A DNA stretch of 64,000 nt, from assembly GCF_009858245.1 (NCBI RefSeq), contig NZ_VMSB01000001.1, forward strand, positions 3,229,623 through 3,293,622. Reading direction: 5' to 3'. The translations under genes were made by a program, and so were the position numbers. The first letter of the stretch is position 1, and each line of letters opens with the position of its first letter. The notes beneath the pieces were generated by a model. It was not told where the DNA came from. It saw only the letters and a list, made by a program, of their open reading frames with translations, and made no database searches. Source of the DNA: Ornithinibacter aureus. GTDB lineage: Bacteria > Actinomycetota > Actinomycetes > Actinomycetales > Dermatophilaceae. Of the stretch, positions 1 to 11,339 are shown piece after piece.

Positions 1-1
1 A

Positions 2-1621
<1,620 letters not shown>

Positions 1622-1665
1622 GGCTGATCCTCACCGCGCCGCCTGACGGCGCACCATGCACGAAC

Positions 1666-1701
1666 CGGATGCCGTCCGCTCACCCGAGCGGGCGGCATCC
1701 G
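1666..1701 (+). terminator. groEL terminator hairpin built from two inverted GGATGCCG motifs
   Basis: The arms 1666-1680 and 1687-1701 pair over 15 bp with one G-U wobble around a 6-base loop. There is no T tract, as is usual for high-GC terminators. Each arm begins with the outward-facing 9-mer CGGATGCCG, the over-represented word of this region. The only available ATG for the following PadR remnant lies inside the left arm, which argues that the remnant has lost its own start. Confidence 0.8.
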
Positions 1702-2064
1702 GCGTTGTCGGGCGACGGCCCCGAGCGCACGGCCTACCGGATCACGGATGCCGGTCGGGCCGAGTTGACGTCCTGGCTGGCTCAGGTCGAGCCACTGCCC
1801 GAGCGCACCGCCAACCCGGTGGCCACCAAGGTCACGCTGCTGCTCCTGGCCGAAGGGGCTGAGCGCACCGTGGAGCACCTCGTGCGTGAACGCGCCATCC
1901 GGGTCGCGCGGATGCGCGAGCTCACTGCGGCCAAGCGCGAACCCGGCATCGCTCTCCAGGAGGTCCTCGCGGCCGACCACACCTTGGCGCACCTGGACGC
2001 CGACCTGCGCTGGATCGAGTCGGCTCGCCGACGGATCCACGACCTAGAGGGGGAAATCGCATGA
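1702..2064 (+). pseudogene. PadR-family regulator remnant, N-terminal DNA-binding domain missing
   Basis: The readable sequence starts at GPERTAYRITDAGRAELTSW, which in PadR regulators is the last wing of the winged helix running into the dimerisation helices. The remaining C-terminal helical part, about 115 residues, looks normal. The first 50-60 residues, including the recognition helix, are absent, and the sequence runs directly into the groEL terminator. The gene overlaps the next reading frame by ATGA, the arrangement of an intact PadR-ABC efflux operon. I infer that a deletion fused the operon to the groEL 3' flank, leaving a regulator that cannot bind DNA. An unusual start such as the ATG in the hairpin would still give a protein without the DNA-binding domain. 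Confidence 0.75.
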
Positions 2065-2651
2065 CGTCACCAGTGCTCAGCTGCCGAGGTGTCACCCACG
2101 ACTACGACGGGCCGCCCGTCCTCTAGGGGGTCGACCTGCGCGCGCTGGGGGAGCAGGGCCGCGCGGCGCTGCGCCGCCAGAAGGTGGGAGTGGTGTTCCA
2201 GTACGGCACCCTGGTGCCCGAGCTGACCGGTGAGGAGAACGTCGCCATGCCGCCGCTGCTGTCGGGGCGCCCTCGTCGTGACGCCATCGCGCAGGCCAGG
2301 GCCTTGCTCGCGCAGCTCGGTGTCGACCACGTCGCGATGAGCACGGCAGCGCAGATGAGCGGGGGAGAGCGCCAGCGCGTGGCGCTCGCCCGGGCCCTGG
2401 TGACCCGACCGCGCGCGGTCCTCGCCGACGAGCCCACCGGAGCGCTCGACTCGGTGGCGTCCGACCTCGTGGCAACCGAGCTCGTCGCCGCCGCCCGGGA
2501 TGCCGGGGCAGCAGTCGTCCTCGTCACCCACGACGCGCGCGTCGCGGCGCACGCCGACCGTGAGGTGCACCTGTGGGACGGGCGGGTCGATGGGGTGGTC
2601 GCGGCAGACGCCGTGGACGCGCCGACTCACGATGGCGTGGTGACGGCATGA
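2061..2651 (+). pseudogene. ABC transporter ATP-binding subunit, broken (in-frame TAG, Walker A deleted)
   Basis: Reading from the ATG at 2061 gives the usual start of a MacB/LolD-type ATPase up to ...YDGPPVL, then a TAG stop at 2124-2126. The same frame continues with GVDLRALGEQGRAALRRQKV, the region just before the Q loop. The roughly 45 codons that should hold Walker A and the first beta-sheet are missing. Downstream parts are intact: Q loop (VVFQYG), signature (MSGGERQRVALARAL), Walker B (AVLADEPTGALD) and the H loop (LVTHD). GVDLR can occur on both sides of the missing segment in such proteins, so deletion between short repeats is plausible. Without Walker A the product could not bind ATP. 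Confidence 0.85.
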
Positions 2652-3925
2652 GTGGCACCTTGGCGTGGTCCGAAGCCCTCTGGCTGTCGCGCCAGCGCAC
2701 ACCGAACGATCGCCTCCGCTACTGGGGTAGTGCGGTGTCGTCGGCCTTGACGGCCGCTCTGGTGTGCACCGTGTTCGGCCTGCTGATGGTCGGCGTGAAC
2801 AGCATGATTCCCGTGAGCGTCGGGGTGATCGCGGACGCCGGCACTCGTGGCGGCGTCCTCTTTGCGCTGGCTCTCATGGCCCTGCCGGCACTCCACCTCA
2901 CCGGGCAGGCGTGGAGGCTGGGTTCGATCGAACAGCGTCAGCGCTTCGATCAGCTTCGGGATGCCGGTGCAGGTCCACGAGAGCTGCGAAGGGTCGCCGT
3001 CGCGGATGCCGTGGTCCCTGTCTTCCTGGGGTCCGTCGTCGGCGTGTTGACCTGGGGTGCTGCACTGGTCGCCGTCAACGACGGCGCGGTCCGCGGGCTC
3101 GAGGCTGACGGCTCCGGTGTGTTCGTCTTCAACGAGGTCTACTTCCCTGCACCGCAGGTGCCCAACGTCGTCACGGACACCCCGTGGGCGCCTGTGCTGG
3201 CCGTCATCGCGGCCACGTTGGCGGCGGCTTCCTCGGCGGTGCTGTCGGTGCGTACCGTCAGAGCAAGGCGTTCGCGGCGTTCGGCCCTTGCGTCCGTGGC
3301 GGCCGCTGCTGCCTCGAGGGCGTCACACCCGGCACTCCTGCTCGCACTCCGGCGCCTCGCCCAGGAGCCGCACGCAACGGCGCGCCCGGCGCTCATCCTC
3401 GGGCTCGCCGCAGCCATCGCAGGGTCCTCGTCATGGCTGAATGAGGAGTTCGAACTCTCATTGGGCTCGCGGTGGGCTCAGGAGCCCTATTGGGAGCAGT
3501 CCTTCGGGTTGGTTCGACTCGCCACCGTCATCGGCATCGCGTTGTGCGCGTTCGGGCTGTTGGTCGTCCTTGCCGAGTCGACGTTCAGGCGCCGGCGCGA
3601 GGACGCGGCAGCGGTGGCCAGCGGTGTTCCGCTGTCGGTGCTGCGCCGAGCCCTCGTGCTCCAGTCGGTGATTCCCGCGGTGCCGGCGATCCTCATCGGG
3701 CTCGTGGGGAGTGCTGCGTTGGCGATGTGGCGAACAGGACTGTCGGCGGTGCCTCATTCCGACGACCCTGCTCTGTCGCTGGGTTGGGTTGCCATCCCGT
3801 GGCCGTGGATGGAGTGGCTGGTGTGGGGGTTCGTCCTGGTCGTCGTTGCTGGCGTGGCCGCGCTCGCTGCGTCAACGGCTCTCACCCGCACTACGAAGAT
3901 TGCCCAGTTGCGCGTTCCGGCCTGA
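2648..3925 (+). CDS. FtsX-like ABC transporter permease
   Basis: The product is 425 residues with clusters of hydrophobic segments near both ends and in the centre, the layout of the FtsX/MacB-type permeases that work with LolD-like ATPases. The ATG at 2648 overlaps the stop of the ATPase remnant (ATGA), so this start was chosen over the longer upstream frame. The frame is open throughout and shows no damage. Its ATPase partner is broken, so unless another ATPase substitutes, the permease is probably without function and may be drifting. The substrate cannot be deduced. Confidence 0.75.
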   Translation: MSGTLAWSEALWLSRQRTPNDRLRYWGSAVSSALTAALVCTVFGLLMVGVNSMIPVSVGVIADAGTRGGVLFALALMALPALHLTGQAWRLGSIEQRQRFDQLRDAGAGPRELRRVAVADAVVPVFLGSVVGVLTWGAALVAVNDGAVRGLEADGSGVFVFNEVYFPAPQVPNVVTDTPWAPVLAVIAATLAAASSAVLSVRTVRARRSRRSALASVAAAAASRASHPALLLALRRLAQEPHATARPALILGLAAAIAGSSSWLNEEFELSLGSRWAQEPYWEQSFGLVRLATVIGIALCAFGLLVVLAESTFRRRREDAAAVASGVPLSVLRRALVLQSVIPAVPAILIGLVGSAALAMWRTGLSAVPHSDDPALSLGWVAIPWPWMEWLVWGFVLVVVAGVAALAASTALTRTTKIAQLRVPA

Positions 3926-3976
3926 CTGGCCCCACGGCATCCGACATCGCGCGGGGCTCAGTGGTGAGGCGGTCGC

Positions 3977-4201
3977 TCAGGGGGCGGCGGTGATGTGCAG
4001 GGTCTCGCCCTCGAACGTCACGACGTCGCCTGGGCGCACCTGTCGGCCGCGCCTGGTGTCGATCTCGCCGTTGACGGCCACGACGCCCCGCTCGATGACT
4101 TCGCGCGCCATGGCTCCGTCATCGACGACCCCCGCCAGCTTGAGCAACTGCCCGAGGCGGATGGTCTCGTCACGGATGGGGACCTCGATGGGAGTGCTCA
4201 C
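3977..4201 (-). CDS. S4-domain RNA-binding protein (YaaA/RlbA type)
   Basis: This 74-residue protein is essentially one S4 domain. It has the pattern IRLGQLLKLAGVVDDGAMAR followed by VVAVNGEIDTRRGRQVRPGDVV, the two helices and beta-turn that bind structured RNA. Proteins of this size are usually linked to ribosomes or RNA processing. The start is a GTG six bases after TAGCCT, and I see no ribosome binding site, so the mRNA is probably leaderless. A hairpin separates it from whiB3 upstream. Confidence 0.85.
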   Translation of the reverse strand: MSTPIEVPIRDETIRLGQLLKLAGVVDDGAMAREVIERGVVAVNGEIDTRRGRQVRPGDVVTFEGETLHITAAP

Positions 4202-4207
4202 GCGTCA

Positions 4208-4213
4208 AGGCTA
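4208..4213 (-). promoter_or_regulatory. -10 box TAGCCT of the S4 gene, leaderless start
   Basis: On the minus strand TAGCCT ends six bases before the GTG start, so transcription should begin at or next to the start codon. Confidence 0.55.
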
Positions 4214-4235
4214 CGGCGACGTGCCGTGAGACGTT

Positions 4236-4303
4236 GTCCGGGCCGCAGGTGGGTTGTCGCTTCGACAGGTGTGATCTGTCGAAGCGGCCCCTGCGGCCCG
4301 GAC
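4236..4303 (-). terminator. Two-part hairpin after whiB3
   Basis: The outer arms 4236-4249 and 4290-4303 pair perfectly over 14 bp (GTCCGGGCCGCAGG). The inner arms 4258-4268 and 4276-4286 pair perfectly over 11 bp (CGCTTCGACAG) around a 7-base loop. The bulge is asymmetric, 8 against 3 bases. It lies between the whiB3 stop and the S4 gene promoter on the same strand, so the likely role is termination of whiB3. Confidence 0.75.
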
Positions 4304-4349
4304 TGCTTCTCGCCCCCGGTCTGGTGGCGTCCCGGTCACGACGGTGACG

Positions 4350-4640
4350 TCAGGACGCGATGTGGCGGCCCCGTGCATAGAAGGACTCGCGCTCGTCTTC
4401 GGTGAGTCCGCCCCACACGCCGTACGGCTCGCGCACGGCGAGTGCGTGGCTGCGGCAGGCCTCGATCACCGGGCAGTCAAAGCACACCTCTTTGGCTGCG
4501 CCTGCCCGGATGCGGCGCTTGGTGCCGCGCTCGCCCTCGGGGTGGAAGAACACGTCGGGCCCGACACGTCGGCAGGACCCTTGGAGCTGCCAGTCCCACA
4601 GGTCGGCAACGGGCCCGGGGAGCCTGGTGGCCTGCGACAC
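4350..4640 (-). CDS. whiB3: WhiB3/WhiD-type iron-sulfur transcription factor
   Basis: This 96-residue protein has the four cluster-binding cysteines at 23, 53, 56 and 62 and the GVWGG turn at 74-78. These bind a redox-sensitive [4Fe-4S] cluster and contact sigma factor region 4. The N-terminal pattern LPGPVADLWDWQLQGSCR and the stretch CPVIEACRSHAL are typical of WhiB3/WhiD rather than WhiB1 or WhiB7. Position next to groEL and guaB supports the same call. The GTG start is preceded by AGGAGG about seven bases away. The 164 bp upstream (4641-4804) are AT-rich for this genome and must hold its promoter, but I cannot fix the -10 box. Confidence 0.9.
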   Translation of the reverse strand: MSQATRLPGPVADLWDWQLQGSCRRVGPDVFFHPEGERGTKRRIRAGAAKEVCFDCPVIEACRSHALAVREPYGVWGGLTEDERESFYARGRHIAS

Positions 4641-4804
4641 GCCTACCTCCTCACGTGGTGTCGGCCACTTCCCTGAGTGGCCGGTTCACCACGCTAGGAG
4701 TGGTTTGGAAAAGGTCGGGTATGTCAAAGGTATGGAGTTGGTCAAAAAGTTGCAGCGATGTGAGTCAGACGTCAACAAGCCTGCTATAGAACGTTATTCA
4801 CCAC

Positions 4805-5452
4805 TCAACCAGGTCGGTGCGCCTCGAGGTATCGCAGCACCGCGAGCACCCTGCGGTGGTCCTGAGCGGTCGCCTCGGCCAGGCCCAGCTTGCCGAGGAT
4901 GCGAGCGACGTGGGTCTCGACCGTGCGCTCGGCGATGACCACGCGGGCGGCGATCCCCGCGTTGGTCAACCCCTCGGCCATCAGGGCCAGTACCTCGTGT
5001 TCGCGCGGGGTGAGCGAGCCCAGCCCCGGGCTGCCGCCGACCATGAGCCGAGCCACCACCTCGGGGTCGAGCGCCGACCCACCGTGGGCGACCCGGTCGA
5101 GGGCGTCGAGGAACTGGGTGACGTCGAGGACCCGGTCCTTGAGCAGGTAGCCGAAGTGGCCGCCGGCCACCAGGTCGACCGACAGCCGCGACTCCACGTG
5201 CTGGGAGAGCAGCAGCACCCCGATCTCCGGTCGCTCCAACCGAACCCGTGCCGCGACCCGGGCGCCGTCGTCGGCGTGGTCGGGCGGCATCCGGACGTCG
5301 AGGATCGCGACGTCGGGGCCGTGCTCGAGCACGGCGGCCAGCGCACTCGGGGCGTCGGGGGCGTCGGCGACGACGTCGTGGCCGACCTCGGTGAGCAGCG
5401 ACCTCAGCCCGGCACGAAAGAGCGCCGAGTCCTCGCCGATCACGATGCGCAC
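4805..5452 (-). CDS. NarL/LuxR-family response regulator
   Basis: The product is 215 residues. The receiver domain (about 1-120) has acidic residues at E7-D8 and the phospho-acceptor Asp52 in ILDVRMP. The C-terminal LuxR helix-turn-helix (about 148-200) contains [22 protein letters not shown]. The start overlaps the end of the sensor kinase gene by 13 bp, so the two form one transcription unit with the kinase first. Likely targets include the divergent membrane protein gene at 7560, but that is inference only. Confidence 0.92.
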   Translation of the reverse strand: MRIVIGEDSALFRAGLRSLLTEVGHDVVADAPDAPSALAAVLEHGPDVAILDVRMPPDHADDGARVAARVRLERPEIGVLLLSQHVESRLSVDLVAGGHFGYLLKDRVLDVTQFLDALDRVAHGGSALDPEVVARLMVGGSPGLGSLTPREHEVLALMAEGLTNAGIAARVVIAERTVETHVARILGKLGLAEATAQDHRRVLAVLRYLEAHRPG

Positions 5453-7404
5453 GGGATGACCGCCTCGAGCGAGGTGCCGCCACGCGGCTCGGAGGACACG
5501 GTCAGCCGACCGCCCAGGGCGTTCACGCGGTCGCTCAGCATGGCGAGCCCGGAACCGGGCGTGAGGCGGGCGCCACCGCGCCCGTCGTCGCGCACGGCGA
5601 CGTGGACGACGGACTCCTCCTGCCGCACGTCGACGGCGACCCGGGATGCCGCAGCGTGCTTGACGGCGTTGGCGACGCCTTCGCTCGCGACGTAGTAGGC
5701 GGTGAGGCTCACGTGGTCGGGCAGGTCGTCGGCCGAGTAGGTGACCTCGAGGGGCAGGGCGCTGGAGCGGGTCAGGCTCTCCAGGGCCGGAGCCAACCCG
5801 TCGTCGAGACAGCTCGGGCGCAGCCCGTGGGCGATCTGGCGCAGCTCGGCCACGGCGAGGGACAACTCGTCGACCGCCCCGTCGACCAGGGCGTCGAGGT
5901 CCGGGCCGTCACCTCCGGCTGCCCGGTGCTGGGCCACCCGTAGGCGCATGCCGAGGGAGACCAGCCGCTGCTGGGCGCCGTCGTGCAGGTCCATCTCGAG
6001 CCGGCGGCGCTCCTCGTACCCGGCGCTGAGCAGGCGCCGACGGCTGGCCTCGACCGCGGCCAGGGCCTCGGAGAGCTCTCCACGAAGGCGCACCGACTCG
6101 GTCAGCAGGCCGGCCTCACGCGCGACCTCGTCGGGGATGCCGGCACCCCCGTCCCCGGGGCGGATCACCCCGACGACGTTGCCCGCCAACGTGATCGGGG
6201 TGCTGCCCTGTACCGGAACGGGGCTCTGGTCGACGTCGACGAAGGTCGTGCTGCCCGGCCGCTGGTACCCGACCCGCAGCCCGGGGTCGCGCAGCCCGTC
6301 GCGCAGCACCTGCTCGAGCCGCTCGGGCTGGTCGTCGCCCGCGTGCACGGCCGTCACGAGCGAACGGACCGCCTCGACGCCTCGCTCGCGCCGCGGGTGC
6401 AGGCGGCGGCCGAGCACCCGCAACAGCACGGACCGGGCCGGGAGGAGCGCGATCATGACGATGACCGTCGAGATCACGGCAGCGGTTGCCGAGTCACCGC
6501 CGAGGGCGCGTCCGATCACTGCCGACAGCACGGCATACGACGCCACCACCCCGAAGGCGAGTGTCGAGTACGCGGCCGTGGCCACGAGCGCCTTGTCGAC
6601 GTCGTAGAGGTCGTGCCGCAGCATGGCGATGAGCGTGGCGGTCGGGATGGCGACGTTCATCGCGACGAGGCCGCCGAGGGCGATGATCGGGGTGCCGGTG
6701 AGCAGGTAGCCGGCCCAGCACAACAGGATCGTGGCCGGGACGCTCAGGCAGGAGAGGAACATCCAGCGCAGTCGCGAACGCTCGAGGTCGGTGTCCGCTG
6801 CCCGGTACCGCCGCCGGGTCGACAGGGCCGCGGCGACCAGAGCGGCGTAGAACGCGATGAGCACGGGGATGCAGGCGTAGCCGATCCAGTGCGTGCCGAA
6901 CGGTCGGGGCCAGTCGGGCAGGGGAGGTGTCAGGGGCCCGGGGGCGATCGCGAGCAGCAGGTTGAACGCGACGACGAGGGCGGGCAGGGCGATGGCGGTG
7001 CGCCGCCCCCAGGTGTCGGCCGGGCGGCCGTCGGGGAACAGGAGCAGCACCATCGCGAAGGGGAGGAACCAGCCCATCCAGATGCCCTGGGTGAGGTTCA
7101 GGAGCTCGGCGCTGGCCACGAGGCCGCTCGGCGGCTCGGCCAGCGCCTCGGCCCAGGTGCCGTGGGCCATCTGCAGGATGATGTTGGCCCCTGCTGCGGT
7201 CAGCCAGGGCCCCACCAAGTTCGACGGATCGTGACGTGTCACGAGGTGACCGGCGGTGAACGGGATCGCCGAGCAGAGGACCACCCCGCCGACGACCCAC
7301 GCGCCGGCCGGGTCGCCCTTGTCACGAACGGCGATGAACGCCAGCACGAGCAGTGCCGCGGAGACGGCCCAGAGGCCGTACGTCACGCGCCGTGGCCAGG
7401 TCAT
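5440..7404 (-). CDS. Membrane sensor histidine kinase (HisKA_3 type)
   Basis: The 654-residue protein has a hydrophobic N-terminal third with about eight to ten membrane segments, a linker, a coiled HisKA_3 dimerisation helix and an ATPase domain. The phospho-acceptor is His474 in [10 protein letters not shown]. The ATPase N box is near residues 575-585 ([10 protein letters not shown]), and DDGRGG and [10 protein letters not shown] follow. This is the standard kinase partner of NarL-type regulators. The ATG at 7404 lies five bases after a minus-strand TAGCCT (7410-7415). The signal sensed is unknown; the large membrane part suggests a membrane or hydrophobic ligand. Confidence 0.92.
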   Translation of the reverse strand: MTWPRRVTYGLWAVSAALLVLAFIAVRDKGDPAGAWVVGGVVLCSAIPFTAGHLVTRHDPSNLVGPWLTAAGANIILQMAHGTWAEALAEPPSGLVASAELLNLTQGIWMGWFLPFAMVLLLFPDGRPADTWGRRTAIALPALVVAFNLLLAIAPGPLTPPLPDWPRPFGTHWIGYACIPVLIAFYAALVAAALSTRRRYRAADTDLERSRLRWMFLSCLSVPATILLCWAGYLLTGTPIIALGGLVAMNVAIPTATLIAMLRHDLYDVDKALVATAAYSTLAFGVVASYAVLSAVIGRALGGDSATAAVISTVIVMIALLPARSVLLRVLGRRLHPRRERGVEAVRSLVTAVHAGDDQPERLEQVLRDGLRDPGLRVGYQRPGSTTFVDVDQSPVPVQGSTPITLAGNVVGVIRPGDGGAGIPDEVAREAGLLTESVRLRGELSEALAAVEASRRRLLSAGYEERRRLEMDLHDGAQQRLVSLGMRLRVAQHRAAGGDGPDLDALVDGAVDELSLAVAELRQIAHGLRPSCLDDGLAPALESLTRSSALPLEVTYSADDLPDHVSLTAYYVASEGVANAVKHAAASRVAVDVRQEESVVHVAVRDDGRGGARLTPGSGLAMLSDRVNALGGRLTVSSEPRGGTSLEAVIPCAS

Positions 7405-7559
7405 GACTCAGGCTAGGCCGCGGACGAGAGCCACGTCATCCGTGCCAGCACGCACCCACCACCACACAGGTGAGGTGCCGTGGCTCCTCGGACGACGAGG
7501 GGGTGCTCTCGGCGCGACCGTGGGACGACACCACACCCCACCTCAGGAGCACATCAGCC

Positions 7560-8315
7560 ATGAGCGCCATCGAGCACCACACCCCACCCATCGACGACGC
7601 GACGTCGACATCCGTGCCGACCACCTCGGATGCCGCCCCCCGCGACCTGCGGCGGACCTGGCGACGCCTCGCCGCGGCATCCCTGATCCTGGGCCCGCTC
7701 GGCGTGACCCTGATCCGGGCCGTCATGCCGTACTGGACGAACGACTCGACGGCCGAGATGGTCGCGGGTATGGCCGCCTCTCCCGGGCGGGCGGCGGCGA
7801 TGAACTGGATCGCCGTGCTCGTCACGCCGTTCCTCATGCTCAGCGCCCTGGCCATGGGCTACGTCGCGAGGCGCCGGGCCCCGGTGATCGCCACGTGGGG
7901 CGCAGCCGTCCTCTTCGGCGCCTACTCGCTCGGCAGCGCGGTCGGGGCCCCCGACATCCTCGTCGCCACCCTGCTCGCCCGCGGTGACGACCAGGCGTCC
8001 GTCGCGGCGGACGCCGCCCTGCTCATGGACGCCCCGGCCATGCTGACCGGGGCCATCGCCTTCGTCGTGGGCCACCTCGTCGGCATGGTGCTCGTCGCCA
8101 TCGCGGTGGTCCGGGCCCGCGTCGTCGCCTGGTGGGTGGGCGCCCTCATCGCCGTGGCGCAGCCGATCCACGTGGTCTCGGCCGTCATCGTGCCGAACCG
8201 GATGCTCGACGTCGTCCTCGGGTGGGGCGCGACCACGCTCGGGTACGCGATCGTCGCCCTGGCCGTGCTGCGCACGAGCGACGACGAGTGGGACCTGCCG
8301 CCCCGCAGCCGCTGA
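7560..8315 (+). CDS. Multi-pass membrane protein of unknown function
   Basis: From the ATG at 7560 the product has 251 residues: a polar N-terminal tail of about 45 residues, then about six hydrophobic segments. I do not recognise a named family with confidence; the layout recalls DUF998/DUF4386-like proteins. An upstream extension to 7470 exists but has no hydrophobic or conserved content. It is divergent from the two-component operon across 155 bp (7405-7559), which hold no gene. Confidence 0.6.
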   Translation: MSAIEHHTPPIDDATSTSVPTTSDAAPRDLRRTWRRLAAASLILGPLGVTLIRAVMPYWTNDSTAEMVAGMAASPGRAAAMNWIAVLVTPFLMLSALAMGYVARRRAPVIATWGAAVLFGAYSLGSAVGAPDILVATLLARGDDQASVAADAALLMDAPAMLTGAIAFVVGHLVGMVLVAIAVVRARVVAWWVGALIAVAQPIHVVSAVIVPNRMLDVVLGWGATTLGYAIVALAVLRTSDDEWDLPPRSR

Positions 8316-8322
8316 CACCGCC

Positions 8323-8374
8323 CGCAACGTCCGGCAGGGTGGTCGCTCGCGCGACCACCCTGCCGGACGTTGCG
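8323..8374 (+). terminator. Perfect 24-bp stem-loop between membrane protein gene and guaB
   Basis: The arms 8323-8346 and 8351-8374 are exact inverted complements over 24 bp, with a 4-base loop TCGC and no T tract. It follows the stop of the membrane protein gene by seven bases and precedes the guaB promoter, which fits a terminator. Confidence 0.75.
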
Positions 8375-8405
8375 AAGCACGGCAGGGGCCCTGCGGATCA
8401 GCACG

Positions 8406-9995
<1,590 letters not shown>

Positions 9996-10014
9996 CCTTC
10001 GCCTGACCCCGGCT

Positions 10015-10156
10015 GTACCGAAATCGACCAATAGGTCATCGGAGGTACGCCCCTTCTTGGTCGGCGGTGTACCGAGATCGACCTATTGGTCGATGTGGGT
10101 ACGGCTCTGCTCGGCTGGTGGCGTACCTGCAGTGACCTATTGGTCGACGTGGGTAC
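10015..10156. repeat. Three copies of a 34-37 bp palindromic repeat between guaB and the P1 peptidase gene
   Basis: Copies lie at 10015-10051, 10069-10103 and 10123-10156. Each runs from GTACC to GGTAC with a central GACC-4 bases-GGTC. The centre is AATA in the first copy and TATT in the other two, so the element occurs in both orientations. The middle copy is the most symmetric, with 12 of 15 arm positions pairing. Two more copies sit inside the ABC transporter gene at 24513-24602. The 167-bp gap between guaB and the next gene holds nothing else I can identify. Confidence 0.85.
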
Positions 10157-10162
10157 GGCTGG

Positions 10163-11188
10163 TCAGTGGGCGATGAGGGCGTCGCGATAGGACGCAAGGG
10201 CCAGCCCGCCGTCGGCCGTGCGATCCGCCGACGTCGCGGCCAGCACTGCGCGCATGATCGCCCTGGCCACGCAGTCGGCCGCGGCGGTCTGCAGGTCCAC
10301 CTCGTCGAGCCCGGCGACCCCCGGCCGGGCTCCGGTGGCCAGGGCGAACACGGTGTCGCCGTCGAATGCCGTGTGCACCGGTGACAGCGCCCGCGCGAAC
10401 CCGTCATGGGCGACGCCGGCCAGCGTGCTGCACGCCGCCTTGGTGAGCGTCGCGTCGGTCGCGACCACAGCCAGGGTGGTCGCCGTGCCGGCACGCAGCG
10501 CCTCGACCGCAGCGGCGCGAGCCTTCCGGTACGCGGCGACCAGCCCGGCATCCGGCGTCGGCAGGTCGAGATCCGCAGCGAGGTGGGCGGCCAGCATCCG
10601 AGCGTCGTGTCCGAACGGTTCGCCGACGGCGTTGACGACGACGAGCGCGCCAACCGTCACTCCCGAGGGCAGGATGGCGGATGCCGTGCCCACGCCCCCG
10701 CGCAGACCTCCCGTTCGCGCGCCGGTACCCGCCCCCACCGAGCCCTGCTGGACCGGGCCCGCACCGGCTGCGGCGAAGGCTGCCGCCCCGTCGGCAGGCC
10801 CCGGGTGGTTCAGCCAGCCGCCACCGCGCCCGAGGTCGAACAGGATCGCCGCGGGCACGATCGGCACCCGCTCGTGGTCGCCTGGCCCCACCGGCCAGCC
10901 GCGCCCCGCGGCGTAGAGCCCGGCCGCGACACCGTCCGCCGCAGCGAGCCCGAAGGCGCTCCCGCCGGCGAGCACCACGGCATCCACGGCGTCCACGAGG
11001 TTTCGGGGGTCGAGCAGGTCGGTCTCGCGGGTCCCCGGCCCGCCGCCGCGCACCGCGACCCCGCCGACCGTGCCCGGGGGAGCGACCACGACCGTGACGC
11101 CGGTCAGCCAGCCCGGCTCGTCACGGGTGCAGTGGCCGACGAGCACGCCGCCGATGTCGGTGATGGCGTCGTCCGGTCCGGGCTGCAC
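10163..11188 (-). CDS. P1-family (DmpA-like) peptidase / N-terminal nucleophile aminopeptidase
   Basis: The product is 341 residues from the GTG at 11188. The N-terminal ITDIGGVLVGHCTR and the glycine-rich GGSAFGLAAADGV are hallmarks of S58/P1 peptidases. These cut themselves into two chains and remove N-terminal residues from peptides or amides. The likely self-cleavage and nucleophile site is the threonine pair in TATTLAVVATDA. The GTG start lies seven bases after CATATT and begins directly with the conserved domain. The longer frame to 11302 runs through two hairpins and was rejected. Substrate unknown. Confidence 0.88.
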   Translation of the reverse strand: MQPGPDDAITDIGGVLVGHCTRDEPGWLTGVTVVVAPPGTVGGVAVRGGGPGTRETDLLDPRNLVDAVDAVVLAGGSAFGLAAADGVAAGLYAAGRGWPVGPGDHERVPIVPAAILFDLGRGGGWLNHPGPADGAAAFAAAGAGPVQQGSVGAGTGARTGGLRGGVGTASAILPSGVTVGALVVVNAVGEPFGHDARMLAAHLAADLDLPTPDAGLVAAYRKARAAAVEALRAGTATTLAVVATDATLTKAACSTLAGVAHDGFARALSPVHTAFDGDTVFALATGARPGVAGLDEVDLQTAAADCVARAIMRAVLAATSADRTADGGLALASYRDALIAH

Positions 11189-11195
11189 CTGCCCC

Positions 11196-11201
11196 AATAT
11201 G
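11196..11201 (-). promoter_or_regulatory. -10 box CATATT of the P1 peptidase gene, leaderless start
   Basis: On the minus strand CATATT ends seven bases before the GTG at 11188, supporting the short start. Confidence 0.5.
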
Positions 11202-11202
11202 C

Positions 11203-11239
11203 CGGATGCCGGCCGCCCGAGGTGGGCGGCCGGCATCCG
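11203..11239. terminator. Perfect 16-bp hairpin with paired GGATGCCG motifs
   Basis: The arms 11203-11218 and 11224-11239 are exact inverted complements with a 5-base loop GAGGT. Each arm starts with CGGATGCCGG, the same paired-motif design as the groEL terminator. It stands between the MFS gene and the P1 peptidase promoter on the minus strand. Confidence 0.75.
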
Positions 11240-11247
11240 ATCAGTTC

Positions 11248-11320
11248 CGACTTCGTGCGACTTCGGTGCGGATTTTGGCCCGGATCGGGCGCTGGACCGC
11301 ACGGAAGTCGCACGAAGTCG
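11248..11320. repeat. Long inverted repeat (24-bp arms) after the MFS gene
   Basis: The arms 11248-11271 and 11297-11320 match at 23 of 24 positions. The loop contains a smaller hairpin, GCCCG-GAT-CGGGC, at 11278-11290. Each arm itself repeats CGACTTCGTG/CGACTTCGGTG, so several alternative foldings are possible. It begins 20 bp after the MFS stop and probably ends that transcript. Confidence 0.75.
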
Positions 11321-11339
11321 GGGAGGGGGAGGGGGGTGC

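Noticed and set aside
10036-10653. 205-codon minus-strand frame through the palindromic repeats
   Set aside because: It runs out of frame through the P1 peptidase gene and gives Arg/Ser/Pro-rich sequence.
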